Source: Haliea sp964022665 (GTDB lineage: Bacteria > Pseudomonadota > Gammaproteobacteria > Pseudomonadales > Halieaceae). Taken from it: DNA of 64,000 nucleotides. Location of the stretch: NCBI GenBank assembly GCA_964022665.1, contig CAXIDF010000010.1:81532-145531 (forward strand), in the 5' to 3' direction. Shown piece by piece: positions 26,946 through 35,501 of the stretch (positions are counted from its first letter, which is position 1; every line of letters begins with the position of its first letter). The notes under the pieces are model-generated. The model saw only the letters and a list, made by a program, of their open reading frames with translations. It was not told where the DNA came from and made no database searches. Made by a program: the position numbers and the translations under genes.

Positions 26946-27491
26946 TCAGCGGTCGATCTGGCTGGTTTCGTCGAAGTTGCGTACGGCGTCCACAATGGCC
27001 TTGCGCGCCTCATCGGAGGTGCCCCAGCCGTCGATTTTCACCCATTTGCCCTGTTCCAGATCCTTGTAGTGCTCGAAGAAATGCTGGATTTGCTGGATCA
27101 GCAGCGGCGGCAGGTCGGTAGCTTCCTTGATGTCCTTGTAGGCCTTGCTCAGTTTGTCGGTCGGCACAGCGATCAGCTTGGCGTCGCCGCCGGCTTCATC
27201 CGACATGTGCAGGATGCCCACCGGGCGGCAGGGTATGACGCAGCCGCTGATGACCGTGTGCGGCGTGTGTACCAGCACGTCCAGCGGGTCGCCGTCGTCG
27301 GCCAGCGTGTTGGGTATGTAGCCGTAGTTGCAGGGGTAAAACATTGCCGCCGTCATGAAGCGGTCGACCATGATCGCGCCGCTGTCGTGATCGACCTCGT
27401 ACTTGACCGGGTCTGAATGTGCGGGAACTTCGATAATGACATTGATTTCATCGGGAATGTTCTTCCCGGCGGGCACGAGGTGCAGGCTCAT
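26946..27491 (-). CDS. ppa: Inorganic pyrophosphatase (family I)
   Basis: 181 residues with IIEVPAHSDPVKYEVD, YPCNYGYIPNT and the signature DGDPLDVLV (metal-binding Asp residues), then DAKLIAVPTDKLS. It hydrolyses PPi to phosphate. It lies 56 bases downstream of a PPi-dependent phosphofructokinase on the same strand. A GC-rich stem, CCGGGGC/GGCCCCGG (about 26907-26930), separates it from the convergent M15 gene. Confidence 0.97.
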   Translation of the reverse strand: MSLHLVPAGKNIPDEINVIIEVPAHSDPVKYEVDHDSGAIMVDRFMTAAMFYPCNYGYIPNTLADDGDPLDVLVHTPHTVISGCVIPCRPVGILHMSDEAGGDAKLIAVPTDKLSKAYKDIKEATDLPPLLIQQIQHFFEHYKDLEQGKWVKIDGWGTSDEARKAIVDAVRNFDETSQIDR

Positions 27492-27547
27492 GGGCTTTCC
27501 TGTTGTGAGTGGTTGCTAAATGGGCAGCGGAGTATAGCAGGCTGTGG

Positions 27548-28810
27548 CTAAACCTTGAACGCTGTCTTCAGTTTGCGTGGCACCGGGGTCAGGCGCAGGC
27601 GTACATAGCGCGGTAACCCCTTGCGATACTCGGGGTAGGCCTCGCCAGTAATCAGCGGTTCCAGGTAGGCCCGGGCGTCTTCGGTAATGCCGAAACCGTC
27701 GCGACTGATATAGCTGCGTGGCATTTTCTTTTCCTGGTTGGCGACCGCCTCGAGGGGCGCCTCGCCGATGTGCCAGCTGTATTTCTTGCTCTTGCCGCGG
27801 ACGATGGCGGGCATGATGGCGTTGCGGCCCTGCAGGGCAAATTCAACGGCGGCCCGGCCTACGGCGTAGGCCTGCTCGAGGTCGGTTTGCGAGGCAATAT
27901 GGCGGGCGGAGCGCTGCAGGTAGTCGGCGACCGCCCAGTGGTACTTGTAGCCCAGTTCCTGCTTGATCATGTCTGCCAGCGTGGGGGCCAAGCCGCCCAG
28001 CTGACTGTGGCCAAAGGCGTCCGTGAGGCCCGACTCGGCCAGGAATCGTCCCTCGCGGTCCTGCGTGCCCTCCGAGGCAACGATGACGCAGTGACCCCAG
28101 CGCTTCACTGTGCGCTTCACCCGGGCCAGGAACTTCTTGCGGTCAAACGCCACTTCCGGAAACAGGATGATATGGGGGGCATCGCCCTCCTGTTCCGCTG
28201 CGAGCCCGGCAGCGGCGGCGATCCAGCCCGCGTGGCGGCCCATCACCTCAAGAATGAAAACCTTGGTGGAGGTTTCGCACATCGAGGCCACGTCCAGCGC
28301 CGCCTCCCGCGTGGAAATGGCCACATATTTCGCGACCGAACCAAAGCCCGGGCAGGTATCTGTCAGGGGGAGGTCATTGTCGATGGTCTTGGGAATGTGA
28401 ATGGCCTGCAGGGGGTAGCCCATGGCCTGGCTGAGCTGGGAAACTTTCAGGCAGGTGTCCGCCGAGTCGCCGCCACCATTGTAGAAGAAGTAGCCAATGT
28501 TATGGGCGCGAAACACCTCGATCAGGCGTTCGTACTCGGCGCGGTTTTCCTCCAGGCTTTTCAGCTTGTGCCGACAGGAGCCGAAGGCGCCCGCGGGCGT
28601 GCTCAGCAGGCCGCGAATGGCCGCGGGCGTTTCCTTGCTGGTGTCTATCAGATCCTCGCGCAGGGCGCCGATAATGCCGTTGCGGCCCGCGTACACTTTG
28701 CCGATCTGTTTGCGATTTTCCCGTGCGGTTTCAATAACACCGCAAGCCGAGGCATTGATGACGGCGGTGACGCCGCCCGACTGGGCATAGAAGGCATTCT
28801 TTACAGGCAT
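27548..28810 (-). CDS. pfp: Pyrophosphate-dependent 6-phosphofructokinase
   Basis: 420 residues from the ATG at 28810 (MPVKNAFYAQSGGVTAVINA). An in-frame ATG at 28855 is possible but not conserved. The ATP-type GGDGS is replaced by NGGGDSADTC. The Lys in PKTIDNDLPLTDTCPGFGS is the residue linked to PPi use. EVMGRHAGWIAA is the fructose-6-phosphate site. It phosphorylates F6P reversibly with PPi and so bears on the glycolysis/gluconeogenesis balance. It precedes ppa in the same direction. Confidence 0.93.
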   Translation of the reverse strand: MPVKNAFYAQSGGVTAVINASACGVIETARENRKQIGKVYAGRNGIIGALREDLIDTSKETPAAIRGLLSTPAGAFGSCRHKLKSLEENRAEYERLIEVFRAHNIGYFFYNGGGDSADTCLKVSQLSQAMGYPLQAIHIPKTIDNDLPLTDTCPGFGSVAKYVAISTREAALDVASMCETSTKVFILEVMGRHAGWIAAAAGLAAEQEGDAPHIILFPEVAFDRKKFLARVKRTVKRWGHCVIVASEGTQDREGRFLAESGLTDAFGHSQLGGLAPTLADMIKQELGYKYHWAVADYLQRSARHIASQTDLEQAYAVGRAAVEFALQGRNAIMPAIVRGKSKKYSWHIGEAPLEAVANQEKKMPRSYISRDGFGITEDARAYLEPLITGEAYPEYRKGLPRYVRLRLTPVPRKLKTAFKV

Positions 28811-28986
28811 AGTCAGTCCGTAGTGGGCCGGGCCTTGCGGCTCCGGGGAGATCATTTTTTAGTCAGGCGGCGATGATACGGGAAACTGAGGCGCTTGTAG
28901 ACCGTGGGCGGGCCGGTTGTTGTGGATTGCTGCTGCGGTTGCCTGCTGCGTGCTAGACTGCGCGGCTTCACTGGAGGGAGCGGCGC

Positions 28987-30357
28987 TTGAGCGGACACAT
29001 TCATATTCTGGGTATCTGCGGTACATTTATGGGCGGAATTGCGCTGCTGGCGCGCGAGCTCGGCTACCGCGTGACCGGCTCCGATGCCAACGTCTATCCC
29101 CCCATGAGTACGCAGCTGCAAGCCGCGGGTATCGAGTTGATGGAGGGCTACGCGCCGGAGCATTTGCAGCCAGCGCCGGATACGGTGGTGGTGGGCAACG
29201 CGATGCGCCGCGGCAATCCCGCGGTGGAGTACCTGTTGAACGCGGGCCTGCCCTACACCTCCGGGCCGCAATGGCTCGCCGAAAACGTGCTGCAGGGCAA
29301 ATGGGTGCTGGCGGTATCGGGTACGCACGGCAAAACCACGACCAGCAGCCTGCTGGCCTGGATTCTGGACTATGCCGGGCTGGCACCGGGGTTCCTGATT
29401 GGCGGTGTACCGGCAAACTTCGGTCAGTCCGCACGCGGCACCAGCGGCAATTTCTTCGTGGTGGAAGCCGACGAATACGACACAGCCTTCTTTGACAAGC
29501 GTTCGAAGTTTGTTCATTACCGGCCGCGCACGGTTACCATCAACAATCTCGAGTTTGACCATGCGGACATCTTCCCGGACCTCGCGGCCATTCAGCGCCA
29601 GTTTCACCATCTCGTGCGTTGCGTGCCGGGGGAAGGGATGGTGATCCATCCGCAGGGGCAGGCAGCGGTTGATGACCTGCTGGCCATGGGGTGCTGGACG
29701 CCGGCGCAGTCGTTCACTCTGGACGGCGAGGCCGACTGGAGTGCCACCCTGCTGGCACCGGATGCGTCGCGTTTTGCCGTGCGCGACCCCGCGGGCTCCA
29801 CGGCGGAAGTGGCCTGGGGTTTCCTGGGGCGTCACAATGTGGAGAACGCACTGGCTGCGCTGGCAGCGGCGCGGCATGTGGGTGTGCCGTTGCAGCAGGG
29901 TGCGGCAGCGTTGGCCGGGTTCCGGGGGGTCAAGCGTCGGCTGGAATTGTTGGGTGAGGTGGGTGGAGTAACCGTCTATGACGATTTTGCGCATCACCCC
30001 ACTGCGATTGCGACAACCCTGCAGGGTTTGCGCGCCAGCGCCGTCGGCCGCGTGATTGCCGTAGTTGAACCGCGCTCCAACACGATGCGTATCGGTCAAC
30101 ATCGACTTGCGCTGCAGGAATGTACGCGCGACGCTGACGCCGTGTACTGGTTCCAGCCGCCGGGCATGGACTGGTCGCTCGATGCGGTAGCCGCGGCGAG
30201 TACTGTACCGGCCACCGTGGCCCACGACATCGACCACCTGGCGCGGCGTGTGGCGCAAGAATCGCGACCCGGAGACCGGGTGGTCATAATGAGCAATGGC
30301 GGCTTTGGTGGCATTCACCAGCGTCTGCTGGATGAATTGAAGGCGGTAAATTCCTGA
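28987..30357 (+). CDS. mpl: UDP-MurNAc:L-Ala-gamma-D-Glu-meso-Dap ligase (murein recycling)
   Basis: 456 residues from a TTG at 28987 behind GGAGGGAG. Mur-ligase landmarks are HILGICGTFMGGIALLARELG, the ATP loop SGTHGKTTTSSLL near residue 110, EADEYDTAFFDKRSKFVHY, NNLEFDHADIF and DDFAHHPTAI. It reattaches recycled tripeptide to UDP-MurNAc. Its stop overlaps the next ATG (TGATG). Confidence 0.96.
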   Translation: MSGHIHILGICGTFMGGIALLARELGYRVTGSDANVYPPMSTQLQAAGIELMEGYAPEHLQPAPDTVVVGNAMRRGNPAVEYLLNAGLPYTSGPQWLAENVLQGKWVLAVSGTHGKTTTSSLLAWILDYAGLAPGFLIGGVPANFGQSARGTSGNFFVVEADEYDTAFFDKRSKFVHYRPRTVTINNLEFDHADIFPDLAAIQRQFHHLVRCVPGEGMVIHPQGQAAVDDLLAMGCWTPAQSFTLDGEADWSATLLAPDASRFAVRDPAGSTAEVAWGFLGRHNVENALAALAAARHVGVPLQQGAAALAGFRGVKRRLELLGEVGGVTVYDDFAHHPTAIATTLQGLRASAVGRVIAVVEPRSNTMRIGQHRLALQECTRDADAVYWFQPPGMDWSLDAVAAASTVPATVAHDIDHLARRVAQESRPGDRVVIMSNGGFGGIHQRLLDELKAVNS

Positions 30358-32978
30358 TGCGTAATCACCCTCTGCTCCACGCCTATGATGCTCTGGTGCT
30401 GCGTCGCCCCTGGATCTCGTTGGCCCTCGTCGCCCTGGTGCTGGTCCTCAGTGCCTCGCAACTGGGCAAAATCAAGCTCGATGCGTCGGCCGACTCCCTG
30501 ATGTTGCAGGGCGACCCCGCACTGGACTTCTTTCGCGACGTGTCCGCTGAATACGGTGCCGAGGATTTCCTGCTGCTGACCTGGCAGCCCGAAGCGCCGC
30601 TGCTCAGTGACGCGTCGCTGGACCCGCTCAAGCGCATGGCGGACGAGTTGCGCACATTGCCGCGGGTGTCCTCCGTGGTCACCGTGTGGGATGTGCCCTT
30701 GCTGGAGAGTCCACCGGTCAGCCTCTCCGATATCACCTCCGGCGATCCGCTGCCCAGCCTGAACGACCCCGAGGTGGATCGCGCCATGGCGCTGGAAGAG
30801 TTCACCACCAGTCCTATTTATGCGGAATTGCTGGCCAGCCGCAACGGCGATCTGACCGCCGTGCAGGTCAATCTGCAACGGGACACGCGCTACTTCGACC
30901 TGCTGCAGCAGCGTGATGCGCTGCGCGCCAAGGCGGAGGCGGGTGCCTTGAGCGGCGCGGAAGAGGCGGCCCTCGAGGCGGTCGAGGTGGAGTTCAAGGC
31001 CCACACGGCACAAGCGCTGGAGCAGCAGAGCCAGCTGGTGCAGTCGGTGCGCACTATCGCCGATGGTTATCGCCAGCACGCGCGCATTTTTGTCGGCGGT
31101 GTGCCAATGATCACGGCGGATATGGTCAGTTTCGTGCGCAGCGATCTGGTGCTGTTCGGCACGGCGATACTCGGCGTCATGCTGGTCGTGCTCGCTCTCA
31201 TTTTCCGCCGCGTGCGCTGGACGGTGATTCCTCTGGCCACGTGCATGGCCTCTGTGACGGTGATGCTGGGCCTGCTCGGCTGGCTGGACTGGCGCATGAC
31301 CGTGATCTCGTCGAACTTTGTTGCAGTGTTGTTGATCATCAGCCTCGCCATTGCCATCCACCTGGTGGTGCGCTACCGGGAACTGCATGCGGAGGACCCG
31401 GAGGGCGACCTGCATGACCGTGTGTTGCAGACGGTGGCGTTGATGGCAGTGCCCTGCGTCTATACCGGCATTACCACCATCGTCGCGTTCATGTCGCTGG
31501 TGGTGTCCGGCATCCAGCCGGTGATCGATTTCGGCTGGATGATGACGGTGGGTATCCTGGTGGCACTGGTGCTGGCGTTCATTATGGTGCCGTGCCTGAT
31601 TGAAGTGTGGCCCAAAGGCCGCCCTTTCCGTTTCCGTCAGGAGGGCGAGCCGTTGACGCTGCACTTTGCGCGGGCGACCGAGCACTTTGGCAAAACCATC
31701 CTGGTGGCGACTGCGGTTGTTGTGGGGCTCACGGTGCTGGGTATTTCGCGCCTGCAGGTGGAAAACCGCTTTATCGACTACTTCAAGGAGACCACGGAAA
31801 TCTACCAGGGTATGGAGCTGCTGGATTCACGCCTCGGCGGCACCATTCCACTGGACATCATTTTCTCCGGCCCCGATGCCGCAGCGCCGCTGCCCGGCCT
31901 GGAAGGCATGCAACCCGCGGCGGACGCGCCCGCGGACGACGATCCGCTCCTCGACGGTGACACAGTGGAATTCGCCGCCGCCGATGAGCCTGCCGCGGAT
32001 GACTGGGGCGATGACTTCGATGGCGGGTTCGACGCGTTCGGCGGCAGCGAAGACAGTTTTACCCCGAGTTATTGGTTCAGCCTGGAAGGCATGCGTCTGC
32101 TGGATGCGGCCCATGCGCACGTGGACAGCCAGGAAGAAACCGGCAAGGTGCTGTCTCTGTCGACCACGTTTTCGGTGGTGAAGGATCTGCTGGGCGACGA
32201 CATCGGCAGCGTCGAGCTGGCGCTGGTGCAGAAGAGCCTCCCGGCGGACGTTGCCGAGCTGATGGTAGATCCCTATTTTTCCGAGGACAAAGAGCAGGCG
32301 CGCATTACCGTGCGGGTGAAGGAAACCAGTGAGCAATTGCGCCGCGATGCATTCCTGTCCCGCCTGCACAACGAGCTTGTTGAGGTGACCGGGCTGGCGC
32401 CGGAGCGGATTCGTTTCACCGGCATGCTGGTGCTCTATAACAACGTGCTGCAAAGCCTGTTCCAGTCGCAGATTCTCACTCTGGGCGCTGTGTTCATCGC
32501 CATCATGCTGATGTTCCTGCTGCTGTTCCGCTCCCTGTCGCTGGCATTTATTGCGCTGGCGCCGAATATTGTGGCCGCCGGTATGGTACTCGGCGTTATG
32601 GGTCTGGCGGGCATTCCGCTGGATATCATGACCATTACCATAGCCGCCATTGTGGTGGGCATCGGTGTGGATGACTGTATTCACTACGTACACCGGTTTC
32701 AGCGCGAGTTCCCGCGCGACCGCAACTACGTGGCGGCCATGTACCGTTGTCACGGGAGTATTGGCCGGGCAATGTACTACACGACAGTGACGGTAGTGAT
32801 CGGCTTTTCGATGCTGACCCTGTCCAATTTCAATCCGAGTATTTATTTCGGCCTGCTCACGGTGCTGGCGATGGCGGTGGCAGTGATTGGTGCGCTGCTG
32901 CTGTTGCCCAGATTGATTCTGCTGATGCGCCCCCTCGGCCCCGAGGCCAATGTTCCCACCGGGGTGGAGGTGGGTTGA
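30357..32978 (+). CDS. RND/MMPL-superfamily exporter
   Basis: 873 residues with a duplicated RND layout: TM1 near 17-35, a periplasmic loop, five TMs at about 255-420, TM7 near 445, a second loop, and the last TM block at about 705-865. The short loops resemble hopanoid/lipid-type MMPL exporters rather than drug-efflux AcrB. The second loop contains a strongly acidic stretch at residues about 522-570. It is coupled to mpl and to the next cysteine-cluster gene by TGATG overlaps. The substrate is unknown. Confidence 0.88.
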   Translation: MRNHPLLHAYDALVLRRPWISLALVALVLVLSASQLGKIKLDASADSLMLQGDPALDFFRDVSAEYGAEDFLLLTWQPEAPLLSDASLDPLKRMADELRTLPRVSSVVTVWDVPLLESPPVSLSDITSGDPLPSLNDPEVDRAMALEEFTTSPIYAELLASRNGDLTAVQVNLQRDTRYFDLLQQRDALRAKAEAGALSGAEEAALEAVEVEFKAHTAQALEQQSQLVQSVRTIADGYRQHARIFVGGVPMITADMVSFVRSDLVLFGTAILGVMLVVLALIFRRVRWTVIPLATCMASVTVMLGLLGWLDWRMTVISSNFVAVLLIISLAIAIHLVVRYRELHAEDPEGDLHDRVLQTVALMAVPCVYTGITTIVAFMSLVVSGIQPVIDFGWMMTVGILVALVLAFIMVPCLIEVWPKGRPFRFRQEGEPLTLHFARATEHFGKTILVATAVVVGLTVLGISRLQVENRFIDYFKETTEIYQGMELLDSRLGGTIPLDIIFSGPDAAAPLPGLEGMQPAADAPADDDPLLDGDTVEFAAADEPAADDWGDDFDGGFDAFGGSEDSFTPSYWFSLEGMRLLDAAHAHVDSQEETGKVLSLSTTFSVVKDLLGDDIGSVELALVQKSLPADVAELMVDPYFSEDKEQARITVRVKETSEQLRRDAFLSRLHNELVEVTGLAPERIRFTGMLVLYNNVLQSLFQSQILTLGAVFIAIMLMFLLLFRSLSLAFIALAPNIVAAGMVLGVMGLAGIPLDIMTITIAAIVVGIGVDDCIHYVHRFQREFPRDRNYVAAMYRCHGSIGRAMYYTTVTVVIGFSMLTLSNFNPSIYFGLLTVLAMAVAVIGALLLLPRLILLMRPLGPEANVPTGVEVG

Positions 32979-33235
32979 TGCAGTGTCGCGCCGGGTGTGG
33001 TGCCTGCTGTGTGGCACCTTCCATCTCTACACGCTTTTACGGCATGCCCGAGGGCAAGCCGGCGGGGGTGCGCTGTATTCACCTGACGCCGGAGCGCCTC
33101 TGCGGGTTGTTTGGCGACCCCAGACGCCCCGCGGTGTGCAGTGCTTTTCAGGCGGATGTCGACATCTGCGGTGACAACCGCAGGGTGGCATTGGCCAATC
33201 TGGAGCAGCTGGAAATTCTCAGCCGCCCCGACTGA
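32978..33235 (+). CDS. YkgJ-family cysteine-cluster protein
   Basis: 85 residues with the pattern CRAGCGACC at the N-terminus, then single Cys residues in GVRCIHL, ERLCGLF, AVCSAF and DICGD. This matches the YkgJ/UPF0153 zinc- or iron-chelating domain. Its function is not established. The ATG overlaps the RND stop as TGATG; longer in-frame starts inside the RND gene are rejected. Confidence 0.82.
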   Translation: MQCRAGCGACCVAPSISTRFYGMPEGKPAGVRCIHLTPERLCGLFGDPRRPAVCSAFQADVDICGDNRRVALANLEQLEILSRPD

Positions 33236-33248
33236 ACGGGAGTACCCG

Positions 33249-33848
33249 ATGTCTGCAACAGAATTGCCCCTGTTTCCCCTGTCTGCGGTGCTCTTGCCCT
33301 ACGGCAAGATGCCCCTGCAGATTTTTGAACAGCGTTACCTGGACCTGGTGCGTGATTGCATGAAGAACGGCACCGACTTCGGTGTGGTCTGGATACGTCG
33401 TGGTGAGGAAGTGGCGGTGAAGGGTTCGCGGCAACAACTTGGCGACATCGGAACGCGCGCACGCATTGTGGACTTCGACCAGCTGCCGAACGGTTTGCTG
33501 GGCGTGACAATCGAAGGCCGGGAACGGTTCCACCTCAGCGATACCCGGGTGGCCTCGAATGGACTGGTGTTGGGCAACGTTGCGTTCGAGCCCATGCCCG
33601 AGTCGGCCGCGCTCGACGACGCCTGGCTGTCGTTACGGGAAATCCTGGAGAACCTGAAGCAGCACCCGCACGTCCGGCGCATGGGGCTGGAGATCGACTT
33701 CGAGGACGCCTGGCAGGTGGGCTATACGCTGGCGCAGTTGCTGCCGCTGGAGGAGTCACTGAAGTATGCGCTCCTCAACGCCGGCGACGTTGAGGAGTTG
33801 ATGGATCAACTGGACCTGATCCTGAGCGATATCAGCGGTGAGGGTTAG
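33249..33848 (+). CDS. LON peptidase substrate-binding (N-terminal) domain protein
   Basis: 199 residues from the ATG at 33249. It has the Lon-N domain only: LPLFPLSAVLLPYGKMPLQIFE near the start, then YLDLVRDCM, GTRARIVDF and IEGRERFHL, with a helical end. No ATPase or protease domain follows. Such stand-alone proteins are common, and their role is unclear. It starts 13 bases after the YkgJ gene in the same operon. Confidence 0.88.
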   Translation: MSATELPLFPLSAVLLPYGKMPLQIFEQRYLDLVRDCMKNGTDFGVVWIRRGEEVAVKGSRQQLGDIGTRARIVDFDQLPNGLLGVTIEGRERFHLSDTRVASNGLVLGNVAFEPMPESAALDDAWLSLREILENLKQHPHVRRMGLEIDFEDAWQVGYTLAQLLPLEESLKYALLNAGDVEELMDQLDLILSDISGEG

Positions 33849-34018
33849 TTCCTGCCTGCAGGCCGGCTTCGAGATATTCGAGCGCCTTCTTGCTATTTCC
33901 AAAGCCCACCGGCCGGCCGGGCACCCGCGCACGAAGAGCGGATGATGCCGCACCAGGTGAGTACCTGCGCGTCATCCGGCTGCTCATCGAGCAGTTCGTC
34001 ACAGCGCGCGATTGATCC
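33849..34018 (-). pseudogene. Frameshifted remnant of a TPR-type small protein
   Basis: In one leftward frame the sequence reads ARCDELLDEQPDDAQVLTWC followed by GIIRSSCAGAR, then stops. The neighbouring frame continues with GFGNSKKALEYLEAGLQAG. Together they look like one TPR-protein segment broken by a shift near 33920. No start codon precedes the first part because TGA lies just upstream. I infer a decayed gene end. Confidence is limited by the short length. Confidence 0.4.
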
Positions 34019-34052
34019 TCAGTCAGTTTTCTCAAACTGCCATTGGGCACTG

Positions 34053-35009
34053 CTAGTGCAGCAACTCAATGCCAGTATGTGCGAGCGCGGTGCTGACACA
34101 CACTTGCAGGACCCAGATGACCGCAGCAGCAGCCAGCAGGCCTAGCAGCCGTCGGGTGTTCTGGCCGCTTTCCCTGAGCGCCGCGATGCGCTGTTGCGCG
34201 AAGTCACTGCTGGTTTGTGTGTCGACGCGTTGCGTTGGGCTTGTCACGTTTCGGTCGAGGTGGGCAATAACCCTGGCCACGCGGTCGGCATTGCCAATGG
34301 CTTCAAGCGCGGCCCTGTCGCAGGCTATTTCGGTGGCTGTTTTGAAGTCGTTATGCAGGTGTCGTCTGTGGGTGCGTGGCCAGAGACAGGTGGTAACAGT
34401 CAGCAAGGCGCCGCGCAGGTTGTCCCGACGCCGAAGGTGTTCATACTCGTGCGCCAGCACAATCTGCAGTTCTTCAGCTGACACGGCCTCCAGCATGCTG
34501 CGCGACACATACACCTCCGGGCGAAACCAGCCAATACACCAGGCCGCCGGGGCGGGCCCTTCAATCACATGGTAATGATGATGACTCTGGCTGGTGCGCG
34601 ATAGCGCAAACAGCGTCCTGAGTTGGCGTTGCAGGCGCAGGGCGAGCAGAAGCATTGCGCCAAGCAACGCCAGGGCAAGCCCGCCAGCCGCTGCCGCCAG
34701 GCCAATGCGCAGTGCTGTGTGCGCTTCGGAGACCGGCACATGCGGCGCGCAGTTCAGTTCATGACAGTGACCCGGAACAAGATGCGCGGACAGCGCCGGG
34801 GTCATCACGAGCAGTGTTACCAGGCTTGCAGCAAGAGGTGGAATGAGACCCCACAGCAAGAGCAGGCTCGCTTTGCGTGCAGCTCGGATGCGGCCGCAAC
34901 TGCGTTGCAGCACCGGGTAGAGCAGCGCATGCAGCAGTGACGAGAACAGGAACACGGCACACCAGATCAGCACCGCGTCCGCGGCCTTCGACAACAACTC
35001 AGGGTTCAT
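34053..35009 (-). CDS. M56-family (BlaR1-like) membrane metallopeptidase
   Basis: 318 residues from the ATG at 35009. Hydrophobic segments lie near residues 12-32, 45-70, 100-130 and at the C-terminus (about 290-310). The zinc motif HEYEH is in IVLAHEYEHLRRRDN near residue 195. It lacks the C-terminal penicillin-binding sensor of BlaR1. M56 proteases cleave BlaI-type repressors after a signal. Its start overlaps the blaI-like gene by 11 bases. Confidence 0.88.
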   Translation of the reverse strand: MNPELLSKAADAVLIWCAVFLFSSLLHALLYPVLQRSCGRIRAARKASLLLLWGLIPPLAASLVTLLVMTPALSAHLVPGHCHELNCAPHVPVSEAHTALRIGLAAAAGGLALALLGAMLLLALRLQRQLRTLFALSRTSQSHHHYHVIEGPAPAAWCIGWFRPEVYVSRSMLEAVSAEELQIVLAHEYEHLRRRDNLRGALLTVTTCLWPRTHRRHLHNDFKTATEIACDRAALEAIGNADRVARVIAHLDRNVTSPTQRVDTQTSSDFAQQRIAALRESGQNTRRLLGLLAAAAVIWVLQVCVSTALAHTGIELLH

Positions 35010-35433
35010 CCGGGGCCTGAGAGGTTGCGCCGAGAATTGCTTCAATCGCAGCGGCTGTTGCCTCGTCGTCCTCCGCGACATAGCGCGCGAAGCCGGAAAT
35101 CACGGGTAGCAGGTCACCGTCGGCGATGTCCCGTGTGATGTCGCGCAGCAGGATCTTGATGAGCTCTTCCCGCGGTACGCGGTGGCGGTAGACGAAAGCT
35201 CTCGCCTCCTTTTCCCGGCTCGCCATACCTTTGCGGTATAGCCTCTCGAGGGTGCTCTGTACCGTGCTCAGCCGAATCCCTGCGGTCGGCATGGCTTCCA
35301 GCACCTGCACGGCGGACTGGGGCTGCCCACGCCACAATATGCTCATCACCGCGAGCTCACGCTTGCCAAGCTTGGGGGCGCGGCGTGAGCGCAGACCAAG
35401 GCGCTGCAGCAGGCTGCGTTTCTGTTCGGGCAT
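34999..35433 (-). CDS. BlaI/MecI/CopY-family repressor
   Basis: 144 residues. The winged helix at about 22-95 includes KRELAVMSILWRGQPQSAVQ and RLSTVQSTLERLYRKG. It is expected to repress its own operon and/or the divergent TonB receptor through the dyad at 35468-35482. Cleavage by the coupled M56 protease would relieve repression. The ligand or stress is unknown. Confidence 0.9.
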   Translation of the reverse strand: MPEQKRSLLQRLGLRSRRAPKLGKRELAVMSILWRGQPQSAVQVLEAMPTAGIRLSTVQSTLERLYRKGMASREKEARAFVYRHRVPREELIKILLRDITRDIADGDLLPVISGFARYVAEDDEATAAAIEAILGATSQAPDEP

Positions 35434-35467
35434 AAAACCGACCTGTTATCGGTGTTGGCGGGTCGTG

Positions 35468-35482
35468 ATACAACGTCTGTAT
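35468..35482. promoter_or_regulatory. Candidate BlaI-type operator
   Basis: ATACA-ACGTC-TGTAT is a perfect dyad with TACA/TGTA cores as in BlaI, MecI and CopY operators. It sits in the 68-base gap between the repressor gene and the divergent TonB receptor, about 20 bases before the receptor start. Confidence 0.6.
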
Positions 35483-35501
35483 TCAGTAGAGGGAGTGTAG
35501 C

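Noticed and set aside
28852..31685. Leftward frames opposite mpl and the RND gene
   Set aside because: Shadow frames with biased composition; the plus-strand genes carry full family motifs.
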